Position numbers and translations under genes: made by a program. Below are positions 1 through 9,700 of a DNA stretch of 64,000 nucleotides, one piece after another. Source of the DNA: Verrucomicrobiaceae bacterium (lineage in GTDB: Bacteria; Verrucomicrobiota; Verrucomicrobiia; Verrucomicrobiales; Verrucomicrobiaceae); contig JAEUHK010000068.1 in assembly GCA_016795465.1 (NCBI GenBank), positions 1 to 64,000 on the forward strand. The letters are read 5' to 3'. Below the pieces are notes generated by a model, which made no database searches, had not been told where the DNA came from, and saw nothing but the letters and a program-made list of their open reading frames with translations. Every line of letters begins with the position of its first letter. Position 1 is the first letter of the stretch.

Positions 1-170
1 CTCCTTCACCTTCATGGACGCCATCACGCCCATCACCTGAGCCGTAACTCTGTCGTTGAACCCGAATCCCGAAATTCATCTTGGCAAGAATACCTTGGCT
101 ACGGAGAACTTTGGAATCCGGCTTGAAGAGCATTCGCCAAGGAATCCGACAACACCCGAGGGTGAAGGTT
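1..170. other. Left-edge region without a supported gene
   Basis: I see no reliable gene here. A short plus-strand frame ends with a TGA at 38-40 and could be the last dozen codons of a gene cut by the window edge. A minus-strand frame with clustered ATG codons near 14-32 could equally be a gene start running off the left edge. Neither has a convincing ribosome binding site, and too few codons are visible to choose. Confidence 0.3.
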
Positions 171-271
171 CGCGGCAGCGTTCTGGACTGCGCCGGGCCT
201 CCGGCGCTTTCGAGTGTCGTTTGGCCTGCGAAAAGCTCCAGAGGACTGGAGCACTCCAGGACGCTGCCGCG
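171..271. repeat. Inverted-repeat element (17-bp arms)
   Basis: Positions 171-187 and 255-271 form inverted arms that match at 16 of 17 bases, the outer 11 being perfect (CGCGGCAGCGT / ACGCTGCCGCG). A smaller dyad, CTCCAG-AGGA-CTGGAG, lies inside the right half. The interval has no plausible coding frame and looks like a dispersed non-coding palindromic element of the REP or MITE kind. That identity is inferred, because only one copy is visible in the window. Confidence 0.6.
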
Positions 272-350
272 ACTTTGTAGGCCCGACTGCATGGTTACGG
301 CTGAGCCACCGGCAGCCCCCAGGAGGTTCAGGGGCGGCCGTTCGACCCCT

Positions 351-373
351 GACCCATCGCCATTCGATGGGTC
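351..373. repeat. 9-bp inverted repeat at the array edge
   Basis: GACCCATCG at 351-359 is the exact reverse complement of CGATGGGTC at 365-373, which lies within the first 22-bp unit. This gives a 9-bp stem with a 5-nt loop marking the left edge of the tandem array. Confidence 0.7.
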
Positions 374-619
374 ACCCCCCGCGTTTCGATGGGTCACCCC
401 TCGCGCTTCGATGGGTCACCCCTCGCGTTTCGGTGGGTCACCCCTCGCGTTTCGATGGGTCACCCCTCGCGTTTCAGTGGGTCACCCCTCGCGCTTCGAT
501 GGGTCACCCCTCGCGTTTCAATGGGTCACCCCTCGCGTTTCAGTGGGTCACCCCTCGCGTTTCGGTGGGTCACCCCTCGAACTTCAGTGGGTCACCCCTC
601 GAATGGCCATGGGTGACCC
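365..619. repeat. 22-bp tandem repeat array, 12 copies
   Basis: The core GGGTCACC recurs at 369, 391, 413, 435, 457, 479, 501, 523, 545, 567, 589 and, as GGGTGACC, at 611. Spacing is exactly 22 bp throughout. Each unit carries GGGTCACCC, a near-palindrome around one central base, joined by a variable spacer such as TCGCGTTTCGAT. Because 22 is not a multiple of 3, the array is open in all three plus frames, so those frames are artefacts. There are no spacers of the CRISPR kind. It lies 40 bp beyond the stop codon of the esterase gene, downstream of the lpxB operon. Length and dyad resemble iterons or a multi-site protein target, but no replication initiator is nearby. Confidence 0.9.
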
Positions 620-658
620 TGCCAGGGTGTTCAGATGCCTCCAAGACCTCACCGGGGC

Positions 659-1369
659 TCAGGCACCACGCTTTTGGGCGAAGAGCCAGGCCCAGAACTC
701 CGGATTGTCATAGGTCTGCGTCCAGGAGTCGTGGCCCACGCCGGGGTAGATGGTGAGTTTCACGGGGGCGCCGAGCTTTTGGAGGGCGTCGTGGATCTTG
801 TGGCTGTTCTCCACGGGCACGGCGCCGTCTTTGTCGCCGTGGAAAATCCAGGCGGGCAGGTGCTTGAGGCGGCTGGCCGTCACCCAGCGGACGCCGGCAC
901 CGCCGCAAATGGGCGCGATGGCCGCGTAGGTGTCCGGATACTCAAACGCGGTCTCCCAGGTGCCAAAGCCGCCCATGCTCAAACCGGTCAAATAGACCCG
1001 GCTGGCATCGATGCGCTCGGTTTTGATCAAATGATCCGTGAGAGCTTTGACACCGTGAGGGTTCCAAAGCTCGTTCGACGGGCATTGCAGGCTGGCGATG
1101 ACCGCGGGGAACTTCTGCCCGGCGGCGATGAGCTTTGGCGGGCCATGCTTCTTGAGCATTTCGAGGTCATTGCCACGCTCTCCGCTGCCATGCAGGAAGA
1201 TCACGAGGGGCCATTTCTTCGTCGTGTCGGCCTCGTAGCCTTCCGGGTGGCTCAGCAGGTAGCTGTAGCTGACCTTGATGACGTAATCGCCGGAGAAGTT
1301 CTGCGGCTTTTGAGTATCGGCAAAGGTGAGCGAGGTGGCGAGGAGGAGGCAGGCGAGCGTTTTGACCAT
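659..1369 (-). CDS. Secreted alpha/beta-hydrolase (esterase/peptidase-like)
   Basis: The product is a 236-aa alpha/beta-hydrolase of the dienelactone hydrolase/prolyl oligopeptidase-like type. It begins with a signal peptide (MVKTLACLLLATSLTFA). The oxyanion region reads FLHGSGERG, the nucleophile elbow is GLSMGG, the acidic residue lies in HGDKDGAVPV and the histidine in GVGHDSW, so the Ser-Asp-His triad looks complete. Secreted esterases of this type are common near polysaccharide-degrading genes, but the substrate cannot be read from the sequence. I chose the ATG at 1369; the frame extends only to a TTG at 1378. It follows the M28-like gene by about 30 bp and is probably the last gene of the lpxB operon. 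Confidence 0.8.
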   Translation of the reverse strand: MVKTLACLLLATSLTFADTQKPQNFSGDYVIKVSYSYLLSHPEGYEADTTKKWPLVIFLHGSGERGNDLEMLKKHGPPKLIAAGQKFPAVIASLQCPSNELWNPHGVKALTDHLIKTERIDASRVYLTGLSMGGFGTWETAFEYPDTYAAIAPICGGAGVRWVTASRLKHLPAWIFHGDKDGAVPVENSHKIHDALQKLGAPVKLTIYPGVGHDSWTQTYDNPEFWAWLFAQKRGA

Positions 1370-1398
1370 GCCATCCAAACGCGTGAGGCCGCGTTGCC

Positions 1399-2148
1399 TT
1401 ACGGCTGCCCGGTTTGAGCGAGCACTTTATCGCGCAGAGCCTTTGCAAAGGTCACCGCGTCCATCGCTGATGAGGGCAAAGCGGGTGTCTCGATGGCGGT
1501 GCCGAGAGCTTTGAGCCCCCACGACTCCTCCAATCGCTCCGGCATGGCTCCGAGCACATGCAGGAACTTCACGCGATCTCCTTCGGCACGCAGTCGCTCG
1601 GCCATTTTCTCCACCGCACCGGGCACGCGGGGCAGCGTGGCAAAGCGCAGCGTGCGCAGCATCGGCTGGCCGGTGAGCTCGTGGGCGATGGAGAGCATCG
1701 TGGCGAGGGCCAGCGCGGAGGATTCCTCGCCCGCACCATACGGCACGAGCACCATGATGACATCGTAAGGCATCTGCTTGCCCGCGAGCTCGGCGTCGAT
1801 GTTGGAGCACTCGGCGCCAGCCGCCTGGAACCGATCCCGACGCACGGTGTAGCCCATGTTTTCCTCGCCCATGGTGGACTGGAGGTAACCGGGCACGGCT
1901 TGCAGCACATCGGATTGCTTCAAGACCTCGCGCAGGAGGTTCGTGTGCTTTTCGATGCCACCGAGGGCGATCTCGCGCTTCAGGGCGAGGGCGTATTTGA
2001 AGCTGCGATCCTCCTCGCGGTTCTTTTTCCACTGCCAGATGCCAAAGCTGGCGATGCCGAGCAGCACGGTGCCCAAGGGAAAGATGACGAGCGCGGCTCG
2101 AATCCAGCGTCCGGGATCAGAGGAGGCCTGCGGGGGAGAATCGGTCAT
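1399..2148 (-). CDS. Membrane-anchored M28-peptidase-like protein, probably inactive
   Basis: The 249-aa product has one transmembrane segment (about residues 17-42), then a charged helix and a domain resembling the M28 aminopeptidase fold. The stretch from MPYDVIMVLVPYGAG to ALATMLSIAHEL follows the family pattern of a 'here is a pool of substrate-binding residues, then a helix'. The usual zinc ligands (the H-x-D and D-D-N type positions) are not visible, so I infer a non-catalytic homologue. Its ATG overlaps the lpxB stop in an ATGA, which indicates translational coupling. A role linked to the inner membrane or lipid A is possible but unproven. It could also be an unrelated verrucomicrobial family. 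Confidence 0.55.
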   Translation of the reverse strand: MTDSPPQASSDPGRWIRAALVIFPLGTVLLGIASFGIWQWKKNREEDRSFKYALALKREIALGGIEKHTNLLREVLKQSDVLQAVPGYLQSTMGEENMGYTVRRDRFQAAGAECSNIDAELAGKQMPYDVIMVLVPYGAGEESSALALATMLSIAHELTGQPMLRTLRFATLPRVPGAVEKMAERLRAEGDRVKFLHVLGAMPERLEESWGLKALGTAIETPALPSSAMDAVTFAKALRDKVLAQTGQP

Positions 2149-3275
2149 GAGGAATGAATGGCTGAATGCACGGCCTGGGCCGCCCGCTGATACGCGCCGC
2201 CGCTGCCGAGCGTGGCGACGACGGAGGCCAGATCGGCCTGGAGGGCCTCGCGGCGGTCTTTCTGCGTCAAAAGATCGGCGGTGGCCTTGGCGAGGGTGTC
2301 GGGGTTCAAATCGTGCTGCACGAGCTCTTTTACGACCTCGCGCTTCGCGAGGATGTTGATCATGCCGAGGTGCTTGATGCGCACGACGAGCTTCGCCACG
2401 AGGTAGGTGGGCCAGCTCACATTGTAGATGAGCGTGTAGGGCAGGCCAAAGCAGGCTGCCTCCAGCGTGGCGGTGCCGCTGGCCACCGCACCGGCCTCGC
2501 AGCGCTGCATGAGGTCATACACGGTGCCGACCTCGATCCAGCGTTTCGCCTCCGGCACGCCCATCGCATCCGCCATGTTGCGCATGTGACCGGCGAGCAT
2601 TTCATTCGCCGCGGAGACCGCGAACCGTGCCTCGGGCACCGCCAGCCGGATGGCTTGCGCGGCTTGCACCATGATCGGAAACAAACGGCGCACTTCATTG
2701 AGGCGGCTGCCGGGAAACCAGCCCACGAGACCGGGCTCTCGCTTCCAATCGCGACGCAGCGTCTGCACGCGATCGACCATCGGGTGGCCGCAAAACTCGG
2801 TGCGCAGGCCGCTCTGCTCGTAAAAGGCCTTCTCGAAGGGGAAGATGCAGATCATGAGGTCCAGCACCTTCGCCATGACCTTCACGCGACCTTTCTTCCA
2901 GGCCCAGACCTGCGGGCTGATGTAGTAGATGAGCTTCCCGGTGTAGCCCGCGGCTCGCAGTGACGATGCCACGCGGAGATTAAAGCCGGGATAATCGACA
3001 AAGATGACCGCGTCAGGCCGCTCCGCGAGGATCTGCGCCTCAACGGCGAGCTTCTTCTCTTTGAAGTAGCGATAGATCTTGAGCACCTCCCACAGGCCGA
3101 CGACGCCTGCCTTCTCCACCCAGTCCTCGATCCCCTGCCCCGCCACCTCGCGCATCTGGCGACCACCGAGACCGCTGACCTGCAGCTCCGGCTCCAGCGC
3201 CTTCATTTCCCGCAGCAGACCCGCCGCATGCGTGTCTCCACTGATTTCTCCAGCAATGATAAAGACGCGTGTCAT
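2145..3275 (-). CDS. lpxB: Lipid-A-disaccharide synthase
   Basis: LpxB is a GT19 glycosyltransferase that joins UDP-2,3-diacylglucosamine to lipid X to make the tetra-acyl disaccharide of lipid A at the inner face of the inner membrane. The 376-aa product starts with the family motif GEISGD and has EKAGVVGLWEVL and IYYISPQVWAWKKGR in the N-terminal half. The nucleotide-binding C-terminal half contains GSRLNEVRRLFP and ASGTATLEAACFGLP. The length is normal for the family. I start at the ATG at 3275; two codons upstream there is only a TTG. It appears to be the first gene of a minus-strand operon with the M28-like protein and the esterase. Its presence shows that the organism makes lipopolysaccharide. 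Confidence 0.96.
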   Translation of the reverse strand: MTRVFIIAGEISGDTHAAGLLREMKALEPELQVSGLGGRQMREVAGQGIEDWVEKAGVVGLWEVLKIYRYFKEKKLAVEAQILAERPDAVIFVDYPGFNLRVASSLRAAGYTGKLIYYISPQVWAWKKGRVKVMAKVLDLMICIFPFEKAFYEQSGLRTEFCGHPMVDRVQTLRRDWKREPGLVGWFPGSRLNEVRRLFPIMVQAAQAIRLAVPEARFAVSAANEMLAGHMRNMADAMGVPEAKRWIEVGTVYDLMQRCEAGAVASGTATLEAACFGLPYTLIYNVSWPTYLVAKLVVRIKHLGMINILAKREVVKELVQHDLNPDTLAKATADLLTQKDRREALQADLASVVATLGSGGAYQRAAQAVHSAIHSS

Positions 3276-3366
3276 GCGCAACGCGGGCAGTGATCGGAAG
3301 AATCAGGGCAAAACATCATGGTGGAGACTAGCCGAGCACCTCCCACGGTCAAACCGCATGTCATGC

Positions 3367-4329
3367 TCAAACCAGCCTGCGCCACGGAAGAGCCTCCAAA
3401 ACCTCGCCAAAGCCCAGCCCGCCGCCGCTTTGATCCGCTTCGAGGAATCCGCCACGTGAGCTCACCCGCTCAAAGAAGGCCTCTTTCTCAAACAGATGCT
3501 CCGTGCACAGCCCGCAGTAATCGAGCGTGTAGCCTTCCGCCGCCGCGGTGGCCGCTTGATAGGCGGCGAACATCTGGCCGAGCGCATGATCCATGGCGGA
3601 GGTCATTACGAGGCGCTTGTCCGCATGCAGGTTCGCCACGGCACGCCAGTCGCGACGGGCAGGCTTCACCACGACGGCATCAAAACCATGCGTGCCGGTC
3701 TTCCAGCCCTTGTCGAGGGCCAGGCCCACGCCCCAGCGCTGCCGCAGCGTCTCCCACGCCTCCGCGTCATACGGAAACGGGTCCTCGACGAAATCGAGGG
3801 CGCGATACACCCGCAGCGGCATGAACTCGACGAACTTCTCAAACGTGAGCCGATCCAGCACGCCATTGAAATCCACGCGCAGGCGCACGCCCTGCGTTTC
3901 GAAGCGTTTCGCGCAGCCTTCGAGGAAGCGCATCGTCTCGCCGTAGTTCGCGAAGCCCTTCGCCTTGATCGCGCCCCAGTCTTCCTCCATCACACGCTGC
4001 ATCTGCGGCTCGGTTTCCGCGGCAAAGCTCCACGAGTAGTGGCTGCGCGGGATCGTGAGACCTTCAAACAAGCTCACACCGGCCCGGCGTGCCTCGCCAT
4101 CCACCGCCGCGCAGTGCAGCGCCATCTCCGTCACCGGCGTGGTGATGCCCTCCGCCAGCAAACGAAGCTGCTCCTCCACCGGCGCATCGCCAAACTCCGG
4201 CCACGGATGCACGCAGCCATAGCCGCCCTCCACGCAGATCAGCGCCCCGGCAAACACACGCCGCTGCGAGACCGCATTGAGCGCCGTGCCGCTCTTCAGC
4301 AGGTAGTCGTGAACGTAGATCGGAGTCAT
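3367..4329 (-). CDS. menC: Enolase-superfamily o-succinylbenzoate synthase-like protein
   Basis: The 320-aa product belongs to the enolase superfamily and most resembles o-succinylbenzoate synthase, the dehydratase of menaquinone synthesis. The barrel carries the expected acidic metal ligands in series: RVDFNG, DFVEDPFPYD and ALDKGW, followed by VVVKPARRD and MTSAMDHALG, which matches the family's SSALE-type strand. An AAGGAG sits four bases before the ATG at 4329 (MTPIYVHDY), so that start is preferred over the ATG codons 5 and 7 codons upstream. No other menaquinone genes are nearby, so a different enolase-superfamily activity such as a dipeptide epimerase remains possible. It is divergent from trpD. 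Confidence 0.75.
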   Translation of the reverse strand: MTPIYVHDYLLKSGTALNAVSQRRVFAGALICVEGGYGCVHPWPEFGDAPVEEQLRLLAEGITTPVTEMALHCAAVDGEARRAGVSLFEGLTIPRSHYSWSFAAETEPQMQRVMEEDWGAIKAKGFANYGETMRFLEGCAKRFETQGVRLRVDFNGVLDRLTFEKFVEFMPLRVYRALDFVEDPFPYDAEAWETLRQRWGVGLALDKGWKTGTHGFDAVVVKPARRDWRAVANLHADKRLVMTSAMDHALGQMFAAYQAATAAAEGYTLDYCGLCTEHLFEKEAFFERVSSRGGFLEADQSGGGLGFGEVLEALPWRRLV

Positions 4330-4333
4330 GCGG

Positions 4334-4339
4334 CTCCTT
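4334..4339 (-). promoter_or_regulatory. Ribosome binding site deciding the menC-like start
   Basis: The minus strand reads AAGGAG here, four bases before the ATG at 4329. It is one of the few strong Shine-Dalgarno sequences in the window and settles the start against upstream in-frame ATG codons. Confidence 0.7.
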
Positions 4340-4415
4340 CGCATGAACACGCGATGCGTTCAACGGCACGCATCACGTTTGCCAAAACTCCCTTCCCTGC
4401 CACACTCGCGCCCGC

Positions 4416-5453
4416 ATGCAGACCCTCACCCGCCAGCTCCTCGACCAAACGAACCTCGATGCCACGCAGATCGCCGCCGCGGCGGCGCAGCTTGTCGATC
4501 CGGCGGTCGAGTCGGTGCAGAAGGCGGACTTTCTACGAGCCCTGGCGAAGAAGGGTGAGACGCCCGCGGAGATCGCGGCCTTCGTGAACGGGTTCCTGAA
4601 GCTCGCCGTCGATCCCGGTCTGGACCGCGCGAAACTTCCTGGCCCGATGCTCGATGTCGTCGGCACGGGTGGCGACCAGCTTCACCTCTTCAATGTGTCC
4701 ACCACCGCCATGTTCATCCTCGCCGCCGGAGGCGTGTGTGTCACGAAGCATGGCAATCGCGGCATCACCTCGAAGGCGGGAGGCGCCGATGTGCTCGAAG
4801 CGCTCGGCATCAAGATCGACCTGCCGAAGGAAAAGGTCGTCGCAGGCATCGAGAAGACCGGTTTGGGCTTCTTTTTCGCGCCGCTGTATCATCCGGCCTT
4901 CAAAGCCGTCGTCGAGGCCCGCAAGCTGCTCGCCGCCGAAGGCCAGCGCAGCATCTTCAACATGCTCGGGCCCTTGTTGAACCCCGGCCGGCCGGATTAC
5001 CAGCTCATTGGCGTTTTTGATCCGAAGCTCACGCACACGTTTGGCGAGATTTTGGTCCAACTCGGCCGCAAGGGCGCGTGGGTCGTGCACGGCAGCACGG
5101 GCGATGGTCGCGGCATGGACGAGCTTTCGAGCCTCGGCGTAAATGACATCTGCGAAGTGAAGGCCGGAAAGCTCCGCGATACCACCCTCGATCCGCACAA
5201 GCTCGGTTTCGCCCCCGCGAAGGTCGAGGAACTCGTCGGCGGCGAGGCCGCGGAGAACGCCACGATCCTCGAAAGCGTGCTCGCCGGCACCGCCCAAGGC
5301 CCCAAGCGCGAGATCGCCGTGCTGAACGCCGCCGCCGGCTTCGTCATCACCGGCATCCGCGATGGTATCGAGGCCGGGAAAGCCTACGCCGAGGAGTTGC
5401 TCGATCGCGGTGCCGCTCTCGCGAAGCTTCGCGAGATGCAAAGCCTACGCTGA
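4416..5453 (+). CDS. trpD: Anthranilate phosphoribosyltransferase
   Basis: TrpD transfers phosphoribose from PRPP to anthranilate, the second committed step of tryptophan synthesis. The 345-aa product has the N-terminal helical domain and the signature DVVGTGGD with NVSTTAMFILAAGG, then KHGNRGITSKAGGADVLE, which binds PRPP and anthranilate. GPLLNPGRPDYQLIGVFDP and the HGSTGDGRGMDELS region follow. In most relatives the glycine loop is followed by a short T-F-N motif; here it reads QLHLFNVST, a mild variant also found outside proteobacteria. The other trp genes are not adjacent. Its stop lies three bases from the stop of the convergent GH71/99-like gene. Confidence 0.95.
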   Translation: MQTLTRQLLDQTNLDATQIAAAAAQLVDPAVESVQKADFLRALAKKGETPAEIAAFVNGFLKLAVDPGLDRAKLPGPMLDVVGTGGDQLHLFNVSTTAMFILAAGGVCVTKHGNRGITSKAGGADVLEALGIKIDLPKEKVVAGIEKTGLGFFFAPLYHPAFKAVVEARKLLAAEGQRSIFNMLGPLLNPGRPDYQLIGVFDPKLTHTFGEILVQLGRKGAWVVHGSTGDGRGMDELSSLGVNDICEVKAGKLRDTTLDPHKLGFAPAKVEELVGGEAAENATILESVLAGTAQGPKREIAVLNAAAGFVITGIRDGIEAGKAYAEELLDRGAALAKLREMQSLR

Positions 5454-5455
5454 AA

Positions 5456-6688
5456 TCACCTCGCCGGCAGCTTTTCGGTCAGCGGAATCTCCTGCCGCAG
5501 CGCCTTGCCGATCTGGCCGCTGAGCCAGAGATAATGGTCGCTGGGCAACTCGGGCTCCGTGACAAAGCCCAGCGTGCCTTCGGGGACGAGTGAAGCCGTT
5601 TTGAAGATCGCCGTGCCTTCGTCCATCTCGTCAAACATGGCGATGTAGAGCATCGTCGAGCCGCCACGGAGACGTTCGCGAGCCTGATGCCAGAGGAACT
5701 GCCCGCCGAGCCGCGGCACCTGATTGAGCTTCGCCTCTTTGCCGCGCAATTTCATGAGATTGGCCCAGCTAAAGCCGGGATAAAGCACCGGCAGGTAGTC
5801 TTGGCCATGCTCGCGACACCACGCGGCATCCGCGACATGCACGTCGCCGATGTTCTTCGTCGCCGACGTCGTGTCATGATACCTGCCCACGCTCCACGGG
5901 CTCAAAATGTCCGCCTTGCGCAGCACCTCGTGCAGCTTCGGATCGTTCACCGCATCGCGATTCAACGTGCGCCAGCCCCACGGCACGCCGGCCATGACGC
6001 AGAGTTTTCCAAACTCCGGGTTGTCGTGCAAAAAGCGCAGCAGCGCATGGCTTTCATCGAGCGTGTAATCGCGGCCATCGTTGAAGCCGATGCCCCACAC
6101 GGCCACCACCGGTCTTGCAGTATGCTTTTGATACGCGGGACTCTCCAGCACCTTCAGTTCCGTGCGCAGCCGCTTCCAGTCCTGCATCACCACGCTCTCA
6201 AGTTCGCCCGCTCGCATTCCGCTGAGGTCATACATCACGCACCACGAACGCCCCTCGGCCTCCGCCGCAGTCCGCACGGCCGCGAGCACTCGATCCGCAT
6301 GATCGCGGGATTTCGTATCGCGCAGCACGCTGCCGAACCGCTGCAAAAACACCCCGTCGATACCGTGTTCCCGCATCCAGGCAAAGTGCCGCCGCACCGT
6401 CTTCGGATGCGACGAGCGAAACACCTGCGCCACGCTGCCATCGGCAAACTTCAGCGGCGTGTCCACCCGCTCATCCGCGTCGAGTTCCGACACATCCGGC
6501 CACAGGTCGATGTGGCACTGACCCTGCTTGTCGAAGCCGTAATGCCGCCAGCCCATGCCCTCGCCATCCGCCGGCGTCACAAACCACCCCTGGTAGCCGC
6601 ACATCACCTTCCCAAACAACGACTCCGCCCCCGCCGCCGCGTGGCAGGCGAGCAGGCCCAAAACAGCCATCCAGCATCGCAAAATCAT
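5456..6688 (-). CDS. Secreted GH71/99-like glycoside hydrolase
   Basis: The 410-aa product starts with a signal peptide (MILRCWMAVLGLLACHAAAGA) and continues with VMCGYQGWF, the hallmark opening of bacterial proteins annotated as glycoside hydrolase family 71/99-like. Further conserved blocks are GFDKQGQCHIDLWPD, HFAWMREHGIDGVFLQRF, VWGIGFNDGRDY and MLYIAMFDEMDEGTAIF. Families 71 and 99 are endo-acting alpha-glucanases or mannanases in a TIM barrel; the substrate here is unknown. I chose the ATG at 6688 because it opens the signal peptide and is preceded by AGGACAGGA. A longer version back to 6760 would bury the signal sequence. Confidence 0.8.
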   Translation of the reverse strand: MILRCWMAVLGLLACHAAAGAESLFGKVMCGYQGWFVTPADGEGMGWRHYGFDKQGQCHIDLWPDVSELDADERVDTPLKFADGSVAQVFRSSHPKTVRRHFAWMREHGIDGVFLQRFGSVLRDTKSRDHADRVLAAVRTAAEAEGRSWCVMYDLSGMRAGELESVVMQDWKRLRTELKVLESPAYQKHTARPVVAVWGIGFNDGRDYTLDESHALLRFLHDNPEFGKLCVMAGVPWGWRTLNRDAVNDPKLHEVLRKADILSPWSVGRYHDTTSATKNIGDVHVADAAWCREHGQDYLPVLYPGFSWANLMKLRGKEAKLNQVPRLGGQFLWHQARERLRGGSTMLYIAMFDEMDEGTAIFKTASLVPEGTLGFVTEPELPSDHYLWLSGQIGKALRQEIPLTEKLPAR

Positions 6689-6786
6689 TCCTGTCCTATG
6701 GACGGAAATCTCCACCTCGCCAAGGAGAGAACAGGCTCCGTGCCCACGTTGACCTCTCACTTCTAACGTCTCACTCCCGGCACTCC

Positions 6787-9700
6787 ATGCCCGAAAGCCC
6801 TCTCACTCTCCGCCCCGCCACTCTCGCCGCTCTGGATGCCTTCCGCGCCCGCCGAACCTCGTTGCTCCAAAAGCGGGCCTTCCTCTGCGCCCTCGCCATC
6901 GCGCTCGCGGCCATCGCGGTCATCGCGTTACTCGATTTTGCCTGGCTCATGCCGGATATCGTCCGCCCGTGGGTCACGCTCGCGGCTTACCTCGCGGCCA
7001 TCATCGCCGCGTGGAAGATCGCGCTGCGTTTCATCTCGCAGGCGAAGGGCCAGGAGGGCGCGGCGAAGCTCATCGAGGCTGCCGAGCCATCGTTGCGCGA
7101 GCGCTTGCTCGCCGCCGTCGAGCTTTCCGCGAATGGCGAGGTGAAGGACAGCGCGGAGTTTCGCGAGCGCCTTCAAGACGATGTCGCGAAGGCCGTCGAA
7201 GGCGTCGATTGGGACAAGCGTCTGCCCTCTCGCTCCCTGAAGCCGTGGTTCCTCGCGGCGTTCGGCGTCGTCGCGGTCGTCGTGGGATTGTGCTTCGTGC
7301 CGATGCTGCATTTCCCGGGCTTCCTCGCCCGTGCCGCGGTGCCGTTCGCGAATTTCGAGCGCCCCGCGTCGCTGAAAATCACCATCGTCGAGCCCGCGCC
7401 GGCGTCCACGCTCGCGCCGATCGGCAGCGAGATGCCGCTCATCATCGAAACCGAGGGCGCGAAGGCCCCTGCGGCCACCTTGGAGGTGCTCGCCCCCGGC
7501 GGACGCCCGCGCAAAATCGAGCTCAGCGCCTTCGGCACCACGCGCTTCGAGGGCATCGTGCCCGTCGGCCAGACCGACGTGCAGTATCGCGTGCACGCCG
7601 CCGATGCCATCACGCCCTGGCACACGCTTTCCGCCCGCGCCCGTCCGCGCATCGTCAGCTTCCAAAAAACCATCGTCCCGCCGAGCTACACCGGCGCGAA
7701 GGAAACCACGATCACCGAGGACCAGGGCGACCTCGAAGCCCTCGACGGCTCCACCATCAAACTCACGCTCACCGCGAACCAGCCGATCAGCAAAGCCGAG
7801 GTCCATCTCAACGCCGAGCTCGCCGAAAAAAAATCCATCACCGCCGAACTCGCCGTCAACACGGTCACCACCGTCATCAAAGTCACCCCCGAGGCCTCCA
7901 GTTGGCTCGCCGCGCTGAAATCCGCCGAAACCGGCTTCACCAACGAAGAAACCACCCCGTGGCGTATCACCACCATCCCCGATCTGCCACCGACCGCGCA
8001 AATTGAAGACCCCGCGCAGCAAATCGAACTCCTCCCCGATGAAGCCGTGCGCCTCGCCGGCCTCGCCACCGATGACGTGGGCCTCGCCAGCGTCAAACTC
8101 GCGCACACCATCAACGCCGCGAAGTGGAGCGAGACCGATCTGCTCATCACCAAAGCCGCGAAAGAAGCGCCCGTCACCCATTTGCTGCCGCTCGCACCGC
8201 TCGGTGTGAAAGCCGGCGATGCCGTGCAGCTCAAACTCATCGCCACCGACCTCAAAGGCCAGAAGACCGAGTCACCCGCCGTGCGCGTCATCATTCTCGA
8301 GCGCACCATCGATCCACGTCAGCGTGAGTGGGCCGAAAGCCAGCGCCGACTCGCCCAACGCGCCGAATCGCTTGCCAAACAAACCCGCGAGCTCACCAAG
8401 TCGCTCGATCAAGTCCGCAAGCAGGAGAAGAAAGACCCCGCGCAGGCCGACACCGCGCTCGCGAAGGCCCAAAGCGAGCTCGAGCAGGTCAAAGAGCAGT
8501 CCGAGCAGCTTTGGAACGATCTCAAAGACGCCGCCAAAAACGCGCCGAACCAGCTCGATGCCAATGAAGCGCAGCTTCTTGCCGAAAAGATGGCCCAACT
8601 CCGTCGCGAGGCCTTGCCGAAACTCGAAGCCCTCGAAAAAGGCGACACCGAAAACCTCGAAGCCCTCAAAAAAGCCTCCCGCGTCGCCGATGCAGACGCC
8701 GATGCCGTGGCGAGCGCCGCGAAGGCCTTCGCGAATGAAGACACGGCCAAAATTGCCGCGCAGGAAAGCCAGCAGCTCATGCGCCAGAGCAAGATGCTGA
8801 CCGAAAACGCGCTGCCCGCCAATCGCGATGCCAATCAGCGCCCGCAGTGGCAGGAGCAGCAGCGTGCCTTGATCGCACAAACCGAAGCGCTGAAAAAAGA
8901 CCTCACCACACTCGATGAAACCAGCCGTCAACGTCACAGCGGCCAGATCAAGAACCTCGACAAGCAGCTCAACGAGACTGCCGCCGACTTGAATGCCTCG
9001 CTCGACAAACCAGATCAAACCAAGAGCCCCGAGCACCTCTACGGCGCCAGCGACAACCTGCGCAACCGCCTTCAACAAACCGCCGACGCCACGCGCAACA
9101 TCGCCGAGCAAGCCTCGAAAGAAGCCGAGCAACGCCGCGAGCAACTCATGCGTCAGGACAATCCCGCGCTCGTTGCTTTGAACGAAGCCCGCCAAGCCCT
9201 CGCCGAGGCCGAAGCCGCCGCGAAGAAGCCCGACAAGAAGCCGAAGCAGGAAAAAGACGGCCTCACGCCTGCCGAACGCGCCCAGCAAAAACTCGCCGAA
9301 GCCTCCAAACAGCTTCAAGACCAGGCCGAGATTCGCGAGCAAAACCAGCTCACCAACAATCAAGCCGCGCTCGACACCAACCGCGCCTCACGCGCTGTCG
9401 ATGAAGTCGCCCAAAACGCCCAAAAAGCCGCCACCGCCGAGGAATTGGCGCAAGTGAAGGAGCAAACCGAAAAACTCGCCAACATCGCCCGCGCTCTCGA
9501 AGCCGATGCCGCCGTTCAAGATGCCGCGCAGGCGCTTCAAGCCGCGCAGCAGGCCGCCATGCAGCCCGCGAACAAACAAGACCTGCCGCAAACCGCCGCG
9601 CAGGCCAAAGCCGCCGCCGAAACGCTCGCGGAGGCCCAACAGCAGATCAATCGCTCGCAGCTTGCCGCCGAGATGAACAAACAAAACCCGCAGGCGGCCA

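Noticed and set aside
365..619. CRISPR array
   Set aside because: The repeats are contiguous with no unique spacers, and no cas genes are visible.
81..756. Open frames through the 22-bp array as possible repeat proteins
   Set aside because: The repeat length is not a multiple of 3, so all three frames stay open; this shows an artefact rather than selection on protein.
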